A DNA stretch of 64,000 nucleotides from Pseudomonas sp. 7P_10.2_Bac1 (GTDB lineage: Bacteria > Pseudomonadota > Gammaproteobacteria > Pseudomonadales > Pseudomonadaceae). The position numbers and the translations under genes were made by a program. Below the pieces are notes generated by a model. The model saw nothing but the letters and a program-made list of their open reading frames with translations, was not told the origin of the DNA and did no database searches. Location: assembly GCF_025465935.1 (NCBI RefSeq), contig NZ_JANLNV010000094.1:175512-239511 (forward strand), written 5' to 3'. Of the stretch, positions 1 to 8,562 are shown one piece after another (the first letter of the stretch is position 1; each line of letters opens with the position of its first letter).

Positions 1-540
1 CTGTATTCAACGGTGATCCGTGGGATTCCCGATCTGGTGCTGATCCTGCTGATTTTTTACGGCGGGCAGAATTTGCTGAACAACGTTGCCCCGATGGTGG
101 GCTACGACGATTACATCGACCTCAATCCTTTCTCGGCCGGTGTGTTCACCCTGGGCTTTATCTTTGGTGCGTACCTGTCCGAAACCTTTCGTGGCGCCTT
201 CATGGCGATCCCCAAGGGGCAGGCAGAAGCGGGTATGGCTTACGGCATGAGCCGTTTGCAGGTGTTTTTCCGGGTATTGGTGCCACAGATGATCCGCCTG
301 GCGATTCCGGGCTTTACCAATAACTGGCTGGTGTTGACCAAAGCCACCGCGCTGATTTCGGTGGTTGGCTTGCAAGACATGATGTTCAAGGCCAAGCAGG
401 CGGCCGATGCCACCCGCGAACCTTTTACCTTCTTCCTTGCCGTGGCAGCGCTGTACCTGGTGATGACCAGTGTTTCGCTGCTGGCGTTGCGACAACTCGA
501 AAAGCGCTACTCGGTAGGCGTAAAGGTGGCTGAGCTATGA
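1..540 (+). CDS. aotQ: Arginine/ornithine ABC transporter permease AotQ (HisQ type), 5'-truncated
   Basis: This is an inner-membrane permease of a polar amino acid ABC importer. The open frame runs in from the window edge, so about 50 N-terminal residues are missing (179 codons seen; family about 230). The permease coupling (EAA) loop is visible as EAGMAYGMSRLQVFFRVLVP, followed by hydrophobic segments. It overlaps the next permease by 4 bases (ATGA), which implies translational coupling. The gene order permease-permease-ATPase-argR matches the Pseudomonas aot operon, so L-arginine/L-ornithine is the inferred substrate; the binding protein AotJ would lie upstream, outside the window. Confidence 0.88.
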   Translation: MYSTVIRGIPDLVLILLIFYGGQNLLNNVAPMVGYDDYIDLNPFSAGVFTLGFIFGAYLSETFRGAFMAIPKGQAEAGMAYGMSRLQVFFRVLVPQMIRLAIPGFTNNWLVLTKATALISVVGLQDMMFKAKQAADATREPFTFFLAVAALYLVMTSVSLLALRQLEKRYSVGVKVAEL

Positions 541-1235
541 TCTTCGACTACAACGTCATTTGGGACAGCATGCCGCTGTACCTGAGTGGAATGGTTGAAA
601 CGCTCAAGTTGCTGGGTATTTCGCTGTTCTTTGGTTTGCTGGTGGCGTTGCCGCTGGGCTTGATGCGCGTCTCGAAGCGCCCGTGGGTCAACTTCCCGGC
701 GTGGCTCTACACCTACGTGATTCGCGGCACGCCGATGCTGGTGCAGCTGTTTTTGATCTACTACGGCCTGGCGCAGTTCGACATCGTGCGCGAAAGCTTC
801 CTCTGGCCCTTGCTGTCCAGTGCGACCTTTTGCGCTTGCCTGGCGTTTTCGATCAACACCAGTGCCTACACCGCCGAGATCATCGCGGGCAGCCTCAAGG
901 CCACGCCCCATGGCGAGATCGAAGCGGCCAAAGCGATGGGCATGTCACCGGGCAAAATGTATCGCCGCATTCTGCTGCCGTCGGCCATGCGTCGCGCGCT
1001 GCCGCAATACAGCAACGAAGTGATCATGATGCTGCAGACCACCAGTCTGGCGTCCATCGTGACCCTGATCGACATCACCGGCGCTGCACGCACGGTCAAC
1101 GCGCAGTATTACCTGCCGTTTGAAGCCTACATCACCGCCGGTGCGTTCTACCTGTGCCTGACCTTCATTCTGGTGCGCCTGTTCAAAATGGCAGAGCGCC
1201 GCTGGCTGGGCTACATGGCCCCGCGCAAGGCCTGA
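537..1235 (+). CDS. aotM: Arginine/ornithine ABC transporter permease AotM (HisM type)
   Basis: This 232-aa protein is the second membrane subunit, which should pair with AotQ to form the translocation channel. It has about five hydrophobic segments and the EAA coupling motif (EIEAAKAMGMSPGKMYRR) that docks on the ATPase. Length is normal for HisM-like permeases. It starts inside the end of aotQ (4-base overlap) and is followed 52 bases later by the ATPase gene, so it belongs to one transcription unit. Substrate is assigned from synteny with argR and the aru genes, not from the protein itself. Confidence 0.88.
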   Translation: MIFDYNVIWDSMPLYLSGMVETLKLLGISLFFGLLVALPLGLMRVSKRPWVNFPAWLYTYVIRGTPMLVQLFLIYYGLAQFDIVRESFLWPLLSSATFCACLAFSINTSAYTAEIIAGSLKATPHGEIEAAKAMGMSPGKMYRRILLPSAMRRALPQYSNEVIMMLQTTSLASIVTLIDITGAARTVNAQYYLPFEAYITAGAFYLCLTFILVRLFKMAERRWLGYMAPRKA

Positions 1236-1287
1236 GAGTTGAGCGACGCTCAACGTCTGACCCACTGTTTTTGTGAGAACCGACAGC

Positions 1288-2052
1288 ATGTACAAACTTG
1301 AAGTCCAAGACCTGCATAAGCGCTACGGCAGTCACGAAGTGCTCAAAGGCGTGTCTCTGGCTGCAAAGGCGGGTGATGTAATCAGCATCATCGGTTCCAG
1401 CGGTTCGGGCAAAAGCACCTTTTTGCGCTGCATCAACCTGCTTGAGCAGCCGCACGCCGGCAAGATCCTGCTCAACAACGAAGAGCTGAAGCTGGTCGCG
1501 AAAAAAGACGGCGCGCTGGTGGCGGCCGATCCCAAGCAGTTGCAGCGCATGCGTTCGCGTCTGTCGATGGTGTTCCAGCATTTCAATCTGTGGTCACACA
1601 TGACCGCGCTGGAAAACATCATGGAAGCGCCCGTGCACGTACTGGGCATGGCCAAGGCCGAAGCGCGGGATAAAGCCGAGCATTACCTCAGCAAAGTGGG
1701 TGTGTCCCATCGCAAGGATGCCTACCCTGGGCACATGTCCGGCGGTGAACAGCAGCGCGTGGCGATTGCCCGTGCGCTGGCGATGGAGCCGGAAGTCATG
1801 CTGTTTGACGAGCCGACCTCGGCCCTCGACCCAGAATTGGTGGGTGATGTGTTGAAGGTCATGCAAGACCTTGCCCAGGAAGGCCGGACCATGGTGGTGG
1901 TGACCCATGAAATGGGCTTTGCCCGCGAAGTGTCCAACCAACTGGTGTTCCTGCACAAAGGGATTGTCGAAGAGAGCGGCAACCCGCGTGAAGTGCTGGT
2001 GAACCCGCAGTGCGAGCGCTTGAAGCAGTTCCTGTCGGGCAGCCTCAAATAA
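1288..2052 (+). CDS. aotP: Arginine/ornithine ABC transporter ATP-binding protein AotP (HisP type)
   Basis: This 254-aa cytoplasmic ATPase energises the AotQM channel. Walker A is GSSGSGKST (about residues 36-44), the ABC signature SGGEQQRV is near 150, Walker B VMLFDEPTSALD is near 170, and the switch histidine is in VVVTHEMG. I chose ATG at 1288 (MYKLEVQDLHKRYG) over an in-frame GTG at 1273 because it fits the HisP family N-terminus. It sits between aotM and argR. A candidate NtrC-like palindrome lies just after the stop codon. Confidence 0.9.
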   Translation: MYKLEVQDLHKRYGSHEVLKGVSLAAKAGDVISIIGSSGSGKSTFLRCINLLEQPHAGKILLNNEELKLVAKKDGALVAADPKQLQRMRSRLSMVFQHFNLWSHMTALENIMEAPVHVLGMAKAEARDKAEHYLSKVGVSHRKDAYPGHMSGGEQQRVAIARALAMEPEVMLFDEPTSALDPELVGDVLKVMQDLAQEGRTMVVVTHEMGFAREVSNQLVFLHKGIVEESGNPREVLVNPQCERLKQFLSGSLK

Positions 2053-2077
2053 TTTAACGTTACGCGAGACTGCTTTT

Positions 2078-2094
2078 TGCACCAAGTTAGTGCA
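2078..2094. promoter_or_regulatory. NtrC-like palindrome between aotP and argR
   Basis: The 17 bases TGCACCAAGTTAGTGCA fit the enhancer pattern recalled for NtrC (TGCACCA-N3-TGGTGCA) with one mismatch. The site is 94 bases upstream of the argR start. I could not find a convincing sigma-54 promoter (GG-N10-GC) between it and argR, so function is a guess. It may allow nitrogen control of argR separately from the aot promoter. Confidence 0.35.
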
Positions 2095-2187
2095 TGCTGC
2101 ACGCCATAATAAATAGCGTGGTGGCGGATCTAGCTTGGTGGTTGCCACCTTCGGCATTAACACTGTTCACGTTTCGGATTGCATGCC

Positions 2188-3177
2188 ATGACTGCCCATC
2201 GAATAGGTTTCCTGATTTGGCCCAGCACCAAAGCATTGACGCTTGCGCTGGCCGAGGAGGCCTTGCGGGTCGCCCAACGGGTACACCCGGAAGTGGCTTA
2301 CGAACTGGTGTTTCTCAGTGCAGAAACCCCGATCGAGGTCGTGGCAGGGGGCTGGCAATTGCCGGGCGAGCCGTGGGCAGGAAAGCTCGAAGGCTGCCAG
2401 AAGCTGTTTCTGGTCGCCGATGAGCCGCCTGCCACAATCGCCCCGGCGCTCAGCAGTGCGCTCAAGCAACTGGTGCGCGCGGGCTGCGTGATCGGTGGTC
2501 TGTCGGCGGGTGTGTATCCCTTGGCGCAACTGGGCTTGCTCGATGGTTATCGGGCGGCCGTGCATTGGCGCTGGCAGGATGACTTTGCCGAACGCTTCCC
2601 CAAGGTGATTGCCACCAGCCACTTGTTTGACTGGGACCGTGATCGTCTGAGCGCCTGTGGCGGCATGTCGGTGCTGGACTTGTTGCTGGCCTTGCTGGCT
2701 CGCGATCACGGCGCGGAGCTGGCGGGGGCGGTGTCGGAAGAGCTGGTGGTCGAGCGGATTCGCGAAGGCGGTGAGCGTCAGCGTATTCCGCTGCAAAACC
2801 GCCTGGGCTCCAGCCATCCGAAACTCACCCAGGCCGTGTTGCTCATGGAAGCCAACATTGAAGAGCCGCTGACCACCGATGAAATCGCGCAGCATGTGTG
2901 CGTGTCCCGTCGCCAGCTGGAGCGTATCTTCAAGCAATACCTCAACCGGGTTCCGAGCCAGTACTACCTTGAGCTGCGCTTGAACAAGGCCCGTCAAATG
3001 CTGATGCAGACCAGCAAATCGATCATTCAGATCGGCTTGTCATGCGGGTTCTCCTCGGGGCCGCATTTCTCCAGTGCCTACCGCAACTTCTTTGGTGCCA
3101 CGCCGCGCGAAGACCGCAACCAGCGCCGCAGCAGCAGCCCGTTCGAATTGTCGTCGGTGCCTTCCGAGCGCGGCTGA
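2188..3177 (+). CDS. argR: Arginine-responsive regulator ArgR (AraC/XylS family)
   Basis: This 329-aa regulator has an N-terminal DJ-1/PfpI-like (glutamine-amidotransferase-fold) sensor domain and a C-terminal AraC double helix-turn-helix from about residue 212. The second helix-turn-helix region reads SIIQIGLSCGFSSGPHFSSA. In pseudomonads ArgR senses arginine, activates the aot and aru operons and represses arginine synthesis; it is unrelated to E. coli ArgR. ATG at 2188 (MTAHRIGFLIWPS) is preferred to 2179 because it gives the length I recall for P. aeruginosa ArgR. Its likely target sites are upstream of aruC at 3348 and 3399. Confidence 0.92.
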   Translation: MTAHRIGFLIWPSTKALTLALAEEALRVAQRVHPEVAYELVFLSAETPIEVVAGGWQLPGEPWAGKLEGCQKLFLVADEPPATIAPALSSALKQLVRAGCVIGGLSAGVYPLAQLGLLDGYRAAVHWRWQDDFAERFPKVIATSHLFDWDRDRLSACGGMSVLDLLLALLARDHGAELAGAVSEELVVERIREGGERQRIPLQNRLGSSHPKLTQAVLLMEANIEEPLTTDEIAQHVCVSRRQLERIFKQYLNRVPSQYYLELRLNKARQMLMQTSKSIIQIGLSCGFSSGPHFSSAYRNFFGATPREDRNQRRSSSPFELSSVPSERG

Positions 3178-3196
3178 GCCAGCCCTTGATGCATGC

Positions 3197-3260
3197 GTAG
3201 GGGCAAGCTTGTCTCGCGATCTTTTGATCTATAAAAGATCGCGAGCAAGCTTGCCCCTAC
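3197..3260. repeat. REP-type inverted repeat
   Basis: GTAGGGGCAAGCTTG and its reverse complement face each other around a loop carrying GATCTTTTGATC. It is an extragenic Pseudomonas REP hairpin between argR and aruC and may act as a transcription or mRNA-decay boundary. Confidence 0.8.
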
Positions 3261-3347
3261 AGATCATGGGCAGTCGGTGTTTTTTCTCGTTACAAAAGGC
3301 TTTTCTCGGCACGCCCAGCGTTTAAACTGCGTCTTTGCGAAGCAATA

Positions 3348-3414
3348 TGTCGCATTGCTATAAACCCGGCCATACCGGGGTTTGGCGCTATAAGAAGTTG
3401 TCGCTTGGCGGCAA
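3348..3414 (+). promoter_or_regulatory. ArgR-type half-sites upstream of aruC
   Basis: Two copies of TGTCGC-N8-AA occur at 3348-3363 and 3399-3414 in the same orientation, matching the pseudomonad ArgR half-site consensus TGTCGCN8AAN5 as I recall it. They lie 78-144 bases ahead of the aruC start. A third looser TGGCGC begins at 3383. This is the expected position for arginine induction of the aru operon by the ArgR encoded just upstream. Confidence 0.55.
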
Positions 3415-3491
3415 GGCCGCATCACCATCTGTCCTTACAATCCCCCCATCGCTCGCCATTTTAGGCTGGCGTTTCTCATCAGGAGACTCCG

Positions 3492-4709
3492 ATGTCCGTT
3501 GAGCAAGCCCCGGTGCAACGCGCCGATTTCGATCAGGTCATGGTTCCGAACTACGCACCTGCTGCTTTCATTCCTGTGCGTGGCGCCGGTTCCCGAGTCT
3601 GGGACCAGTCGGGGCGCGAACTCATCGACTTCGCAGGCGGCATTGCGGTTAACGTGTTGGGCCACGCTCACCCGGCGCTGGTCGGCGCCTTGACCGAGCA
3701 GGCCAATAACCTGTGGCACGTGTCCAACGTGTTCACCAACGAACCGGCGCTGCGCCTGGCTAAAAAGCTGGTAGACGCGACCTTCGCTGAACGCGTGTTC
3801 TTCTGCAACTCCGGCGCCGAAGCCAACGAAGCGGCCTTCAAGCTGGCCCGTCGTGTGGCGTTCGACCGCTTCGGTGACGAGAAATACGAAATCATCGCGG
3901 CTCTCAACAGCTTCCACGGCCGCACGCTGTTCACAGTCAACGTGGGCGGGCAGTCGAAGTACTCCGACGGTTTCGGTCCAAAAATCACCGGCATCACGCA
4001 CATCCCGTTCAACGATCTCGACGCCCTGAAGGCGGCGATCTCGGACAAAACCTGTGCCGTGGTACTGGAACCGGTACAAGGCGAGGGCGGCGTGTTGCCT
4101 GCCGAAAAGGCTTACCTGCAAGGCGCGCGTGAACTGTGCGACAAACACAACGCGCTGCTGGTGTTTGACGAAGTGCAAACCGGCATGGGCCGTACCGGCC
4201 AACTGTTTGCCTACCAGCACTACGGCGTGACGCCGGACATCCTCACCAGCGCCAAAAGCCTGGGCGGCGGTTTTCCGATTGCCGCCATGTTGACCACCGA
4301 AGACCTGGCCAAACACCTTGTGGTCGGCACCCATGGCACCACTTACGGCGGTAACCCGCTGGCGTGCGCGGTGGCCAATGCGGTGATCGACGTGATCAAC
4401 ACCCCTGAAGTGTTGCAAGGCGTTGAAGCCAAGCATCAACTGTTCAAAACCCGCCTTCAGAGCATTGGCCAGCAGTACGGCGTGTTCACTGAAGTGCGCG
4501 GTCTGGGCCTGCTCATCGGTTGCGTCTTGAGCGACGCCTGGAAGGGCCGCGCCAAAGACATCTTCAACGCGGCTGAAAAAGAAAACCTGATGATCCTGCA
4601 AGCCGGCCCGGACGTGGTGCGTTTCGCGCCAAGCCTGGTGGTAGAAGAAGCAGACATCACTGAAGGCCTGGATCGTTTTGAGCGTGCAGTGAAAAACCTG
4701 ACCGCCTGA
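3492..4709 (+). CDS. aruC: Succinylornithine/acetylornithine transaminase AruC
   Basis: This 405-aa class-III PLP aminotransferase converts N2-succinylornithine plus 2-oxoglutarate to succinylglutamate semialdehyde plus glutamate (step 3 of the AST pathway). It can also serve in arginine synthesis as an ArgD. The PLP lysine is K255 in ILTSAKSLGGGFPIA, and the phosphate-binding GAEANEAAFK stretch is near residue 105. The start has a good ribosome site (AGGAG, 6 bases spacing). It is first in the aru operon, although a REP element separates it from aruF. Confidence 0.93.
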   Translation: MSVEQAPVQRADFDQVMVPNYAPAAFIPVRGAGSRVWDQSGRELIDFAGGIAVNVLGHAHPALVGALTEQANNLWHVSNVFTNEPALRLAKKLVDATFAERVFFCNSGAEANEAAFKLARRVAFDRFGDEKYEIIAALNSFHGRTLFTVNVGGQSKYSDGFGPKITGITHIPFNDLDALKAAISDKTCAVVLEPVQGEGGVLPAEKAYLQGARELCDKHNALLVFDEVQTGMGRTGQLFAYQHYGVTPDILTSAKSLGGGFPIAAMLTTEDLAKHLVVGTHGTTYGGNPLACAVANAVIDVINTPEVLQGVEAKHQLFKTRLQSIGQQYGVFTEVRGLGLLIGCVLSDAWKGRAKDIFNAAEKENLMILQAGPDVVRFAPSLVVEEADITEGLDRFERAVKNLTA

Positions 4710-4720
4710 TCCACGCCATA

Positions 4721-4794
4721 CCCTGTAGGAGCGAGCTCGCCTCGCGATCTTTTAATCTTTTAAAAGACCGTGAGACATGCTCGCCCCTACAGGG
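4721..4794. repeat. REP-type hairpin between aruC and aruF
   Basis: CCCTGTAGGAGCGAGC pairs imperfectly with GCTCGCCCCTACAGGG around GATCTTTTAATC. It lies inside the aru gene series, so it may set the relative mRNA levels of aruC and aruF. Confidence 0.75.
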
Positions 4795-4830
4795 CCCCAT
4801 TTTTTATTTTCTGGATTAAGGAGTGACACC

Positions 4831-5850
4831 ATGCTGGTGATGCGCCCCGCGCAAATGGCTGACCTGAACGAGGTACAGCGTCTGGCTGCGGACAGCCCGA
4901 TTGGTGTCACTTCATTGCCGGACGACCTCGACCGTCTGCGCGACAAGATTGCCGCCTCCGAAGCCTCGTTTGCCGCTGAAGTGAGCTTCAATGGCGAAGA
5001 AAGTTACTTCTTCGTCCTCGAAGACACGTCAACCGGCAAGCTGGTGGGGTGTTCGGCGATTGTCGCGTCGGCCGGGTACTCCGAGCCTTTTTACAGTTTT
5101 CGTAACGAGACCTTCGTTCACGCATCGCGGGAACTGAAGATCCATAACAAGATTCACGTGTTGTCGCAGTGTCACGACCTGACCGGCAACAGCCTGCTGA
5201 CCAGCTTTTATGTAGTCCCGGAACTGGTAGGCACGGCCTGGTCCGAACTCAACTCCCGTGGCCGCCTGCTGTTTGTGGCCAACCACCCGGAGCGCTTTGC
5301 CGACTCGGTGGTGACCGAGATCGTCGGTTACAGCGATGAGCAGGGCGATTCGCCGTTCTGGGATGCCATTGGCCGCAACTTCTTTGATTTGAACTACGCC
5401 GCCGCCGAGCGTCTGTGCGGGCTGAAAAGCCGTACCTTCCTCGCCGAGCTGATGCCGCATTACCCCATTTACGTGCCGCTGCTGCCCGACACCGCCCAGG
5501 AAGCCATGGGGCAGGTGCACCCGCGTGCGCAAATCACCTTCGACATCCTGATGCGCGAAGGTTTCGAGACCGATCATTACATCGACATTTTCGACGGCGG
5601 CCCGACCCTGCATGCGCGGGTATCGGGCATTCGTTCGATCGCTCAAAGCCGTGTGGTACCGGTCAAGATCGGTGAGCCGGTTCGCGGTGGTGGTCGCCAG
5701 TACTTGGTGGCCAACGCCCAGTTGCAGGACTACCGAGCCGTATTGCTGGAGCTCGATTGGGCGCCGGGCAAACCGGTCACGCTGGATCTGGAAGCGGCCG
5801 AAGCGCTTGGCGTTGGCGAAGGCGTCAGCGTGCGAGTGGTTGCGGTTTAA
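4831..5850 (+). CDS. aruF: Arginine/ornithine N-succinyltransferase subunit alpha AruF
   Basis: This 339-aa member of the AstA family transfers succinyl from succinyl-CoA to L-arginine, the first committed step of aerobic arginine breakdown; together with AruG it also uses ornithine. Family marks seen are the LTGNSLLTSFYV block near residue 120 and ITFDILMREGFETDHYIDIF near 240. ATG at 4831 has an AAGGAG ribosome site, unlike the upstream in-frame codon at 4777, which lies in the REP hairpin. The paralogous aruG follows 55 bases downstream. Confidence 0.93.
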   Translation: MLVMRPAQMADLNEVQRLAADSPIGVTSLPDDLDRLRDKIAASEASFAAEVSFNGEESYFFVLEDTSTGKLVGCSAIVASAGYSEPFYSFRNETFVHASRELKIHNKIHVLSQCHDLTGNSLLTSFYVVPELVGTAWSELNSRGRLLFVANHPERFADSVVTEIVGYSDEQGDSPFWDAIGRNFFDLNYAAAERLCGLKSRTFLAELMPHYPIYVPLLPDTAQEAMGQVHPRAQITFDILMREGFETDHYIDIFDGGPTLHARVSGIRSIAQSRVVPVKIGEPVRGGGRQYLVANAQLQDYRAVLLELDWAPGKPVTLDLEAAEALGVGEGVSVRVVAV

Positions 5851-5905
5851 CGCGTTTGAGCGAGTGTCACGGGGTTCGTCAGCGAGCCCTGTTTAAGGAG
5901 ATAGC

Positions 5906-6943
5906 ATGATCGTTCGTCCTGTACGCAATAGCGATTTACCGGCCCTGATTGAACTGGCCCGCAGCACCGGCACCGGCCTGACCACCCTGCCGGCCAATGA
6001 AGAACGCCTGTTACACCGTGTCAGCTGGGCTGAAAAAGCGTTTCGTGGCGAAGCCGAACGTGCCGATGCCGACTACCTGTTCGTGCTCGAAGATGACGAC
6101 GGCAAAGTGGTCGGCATTTCTGCCATCGCCGGCGCAGTGGGCCTGCGCGAGCCGTGGTACAACTTCCGGGTCGGCCTGACGGTCAGCGCCTCCCAGGAGC
6201 TGAACATCTACCGCGAAATCCCGACCCTGTTCCTGGCCAACGACCTGACGGGCAACTCTGAGCTGTGCTCGTTGTTCCTCAGTGCCGACCACCGCAATGG
6301 CCTTAACGGCCGCATGCTGGCCAAGGCGCGCATGCTGTTCATTGCCGAGTTCCCTGAACTGTTTGGCGACAAGATCATTGCCGAAATGCGCGGCATGTCG
6401 GACGAAAGCGGGCGCTCGCCTTTCTGGGAAAGCCTGGGGCGACACTTCTTCAAAATGGAATTCAGCCAGGCTGACTACCTCACCGGCGTGGGCAACAAGG
6501 CTTTTATCGCCGAGTTGATGCCCAAGTTCCCGGTGTACACCTGCTTCCTGTCCGAAAGCGCCCGTGCGGTGATCGGCAAGGTTCACACCGACACTGAGCC
6601 TGCCTTGAACATGCTCAAGAGCGAAGGTTTCAGCTATCAGGGCTACGTCGATATTTTCGATGCGGGCCCAGCAGTGGAATGCGAAACCACCAAGATTCGC
6701 GCCGTGCGTGACAGCGAAACCCTGGTGCTGGCCATCGGCACGCCAGGCGACGACGCCACCACTTACCTGATTCACAACCGCAAGCGCGAAGAGTGTCGCA
6801 TCACTGCCGCTCCGGCGCGCTTGGCCGCAGGCACGCTGGTCGTCGACAAACTGACCGCCAAGCGTCTGCAATTGAGTGCGGGTGACCAGGTGCGCGCCGT
6901 ACCGTTGTCTGCCCAGCCAGCCGCCTCTCGGGAGTCCAAATAA
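5906..6943 (+). CDS. aruG: Arginine N-succinyltransferase subunit beta AruG
   Basis: This 345-aa AstA-family protein is an evident tandem paralogue of AruF: NDLTGNSELCSLFL and ALNMLKSEGFSYQGYVDIFD align with the same blocks there. It forms the heteromeric arginine/ornithine succinyltransferase. The ribosome site is AAGGAG. Its TAA stop shares one base with the ATG of aruD (TAATG), suggesting translational coupling. Confidence 0.93.
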   Translation: MIVRPVRNSDLPALIELARSTGTGLTTLPANEERLLHRVSWAEKAFRGEAERADADYLFVLEDDDGKVVGISAIAGAVGLREPWYNFRVGLTVSASQELNIYREIPTLFLANDLTGNSELCSLFLSADHRNGLNGRMLAKARMLFIAEFPELFGDKIIAEMRGMSDESGRSPFWESLGRHFFKMEFSQADYLTGVGNKAFIAELMPKFPVYTCFLSESARAVIGKVHTDTEPALNMLKSEGFSYQGYVDIFDAGPAVECETTKIRAVRDSETLVLAIGTPGDDATTYLIHNRKREECRITAAPARLAAGTLVVDKLTAKRLQLSAGDQVRAVPLSAQPAASRESK

Positions 6944-8409
6944 TGAGCACGTTGTACATTGCAGGCGCCTGGCAGGACGGCCAGGGCGAAATCATTGAAT
7001 CGCTGAACCCGGTGACCCAGCAAGTGCTGTGGACCGGCAATGCAGCCAATGCCGAGCAGGTGAGCGAGGCGGTCAAGGCTGCGCGCCAAGCATTCCCGAG
7101 TTGGGCCAGACGCTCGTTCGAGGAGCGTCTGGGTGTGCTTGAAGCCTTTGCGGCGAGCCTGAAAAAACACGCGGATGAACTGGCCCACAGCATCGGCGAA
7201 GAAACCGGCAAACCCTTGTGGGAGGCGGCCACCGAAGTCACCAGCATGATCAACAAGGTGGCGATTTCGGTGCAAAGCTATCGCGAGCGTACCGGTGAAA
7301 AAAGCGGCCCATTGGGGGATGCCACCGCCGTGCTGCGACACAAGCCACACGGCGTGGTTGCGGTGTTTGGCCCGTACAACTTCCCGGGGCACTTGGCCAA
7401 CGGGCACATCGTCCCGGCCTTGCTGGCGGGTAACTGCGTGGTGTTCAAGCCGAGCGAGCTGACCCCGAAAGTTGCCGAGCTGACCGTGAATTGCTGGATC
7501 GAAGCCGGTTTGCCTGCGGGCGTACTGAACCTGGTGCAAGGTGCGCGCAAGACCGGTGTCGCGTTGGCGGCCCACGCCGGCATCGACGGTTTGTTTTTCA
7601 CCGGTTCCAGCCGCACTGGCAACAGCTTGCATCAGCAGTTTGCCGGACGACCGGACAAAATCCTGGCGCTGGAAATGGGCGGCAACAACCCGCTGGTGGT
7701 CGATCAGGTCGCTGATCTGGACGCTGCGGTGTACACCATCATCCAGTCGGCCTTTATCTCGGCAGGCCAGCGTTGCACCTGTGCGCGCCGCTTGCTGGTG
7801 CCGCAAGGCGCGTGGGGCGATAGCCTGTTGGAGCGTCTGGTCGACGTCTGCAAAAGCATCGACGTGGGCGCGTTTGACCAGCAGCCCGCACCGTTCATGG
7901 GCTCGGTGATTTCCTTGTCGGCGGCCCGTGACTTGCTGGCCGCCCAGTCGCTGTTGATCGATAACGGCGCTCAAGTGCTGCTGCGCATGAGCCAGCCAAA
8001 TGCGACCTCGGCGTTGCTGACGCCGGGCATTATCGATGTGACGGCGGTGAGCGAGCGCTCAGACGAAGAATTATTCGGGCCGTTGTTGCAGGTGATTCGC
8101 TACGCCGATTTTGATGCTGCGATAGCTGAAGCCAACAACACCGCCTATGGATTGGCGGCGGGCTTGTTGTCGGATTCCGAGGCGCGTTACCAGCAGTTCT
8201 GGCTCGAAAGCCGCGCCGGCATTGTGAACTGGAACAAACAACTCACCGGTGCTGCCAGCAGCGCGCCATTTGGCGGGATAGGCGCATCGGGCAACCATCG
8301 CGCCAGTGCGTATTACGCTGCTGACTATTGCGCGTACCCGGTTGCGTCGCTGGAAACCCCGAGCCTTGCGCTGCCCGCTGCATTGACACCGGGCGTGAGA
8401 TTGCCTTAA
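6943..8409 (+). CDS. aruD: N-succinylglutamate 5-semialdehyde dehydrogenase AruD
   Basis: This 488-aa NAD-dependent aldehyde dehydrogenase oxidises succinylglutamate semialdehyde to succinylglutamate (AST step 4). The catalytic glutamate is in LALEMGGNNP (E244) and the catalytic cysteine in SAGQRCTCARRLL (C278). The nucleotide-binding stretch FTGSSRTGN is near residue 225. Start overlaps the aruG stop. A REP hairpin separates it from aruB. Confidence 0.93.
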   Translation: MSTLYIAGAWQDGQGEIIESLNPVTQQVLWTGNAANAEQVSEAVKAARQAFPSWARRSFEERLGVLEAFAASLKKHADELAHSIGEETGKPLWEAATEVTSMINKVAISVQSYRERTGEKSGPLGDATAVLRHKPHGVVAVFGPYNFPGHLANGHIVPALLAGNCVVFKPSELTPKVAELTVNCWIEAGLPAGVLNLVQGARKTGVALAAHAGIDGLFFTGSSRTGNSLHQQFAGRPDKILALEMGGNNPLVVDQVADLDAAVYTIIQSAFISAGQRCTCARRLLVPQGAWGDSLLERLVDVCKSIDVGAFDQQPAPFMGSVISLSAARDLLAAQSLLIDNGAQVLLRMSQPNATSALLTPGIIDVTAVSERSDEELFGPLLQVIRYADFDAAIAEANNTAYGLAAGLLSDSEARYQQFWLESRAGIVNWNKQLTGAASSAPFGGIGASGNHRASAYYAADYCAYPVASLETPSLALPAALTPGVRLP

Positions 8410-8424
8410 GGCCTCATATCGTCA

Positions 8425-8513
8425 CTGTGGGAGCGTGCGTGCTCGCGATGCAGGCCACGCGGTTTTACGGTTGAGCCGCGATGATGCCATTGCGAGCAAG
8501 CCCGCTCCCACAG
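8425..8513. repeat. REP-type hairpin between aruD and aruB
   Basis: CTGTGGGAGCGTGCGTGCTC pairs with the later GAGCAAGCCCGCTCCCACAG, leaving a loop of about 50 bases. It is the GTGGGAGCG flavour of REP rather than the GTAGGAGCG form seen elsewhere in the window. Confidence 0.75.
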
Positions 8514-8562
8514 GTCAAGTGCTCTACCTTGTCTATTACCACCGTTTGCCGGAGCCTCACCG

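Noticed and set aside
2110..2160. Sigma-54 promoter before argR
   Set aside because: Several GG and GC pairs occur, but none has the required 10-base spacing.
3435..4601. 388-codon minus-strand frame
   Set aside because: Antisense to aruC, which has clear catalytic motifs.
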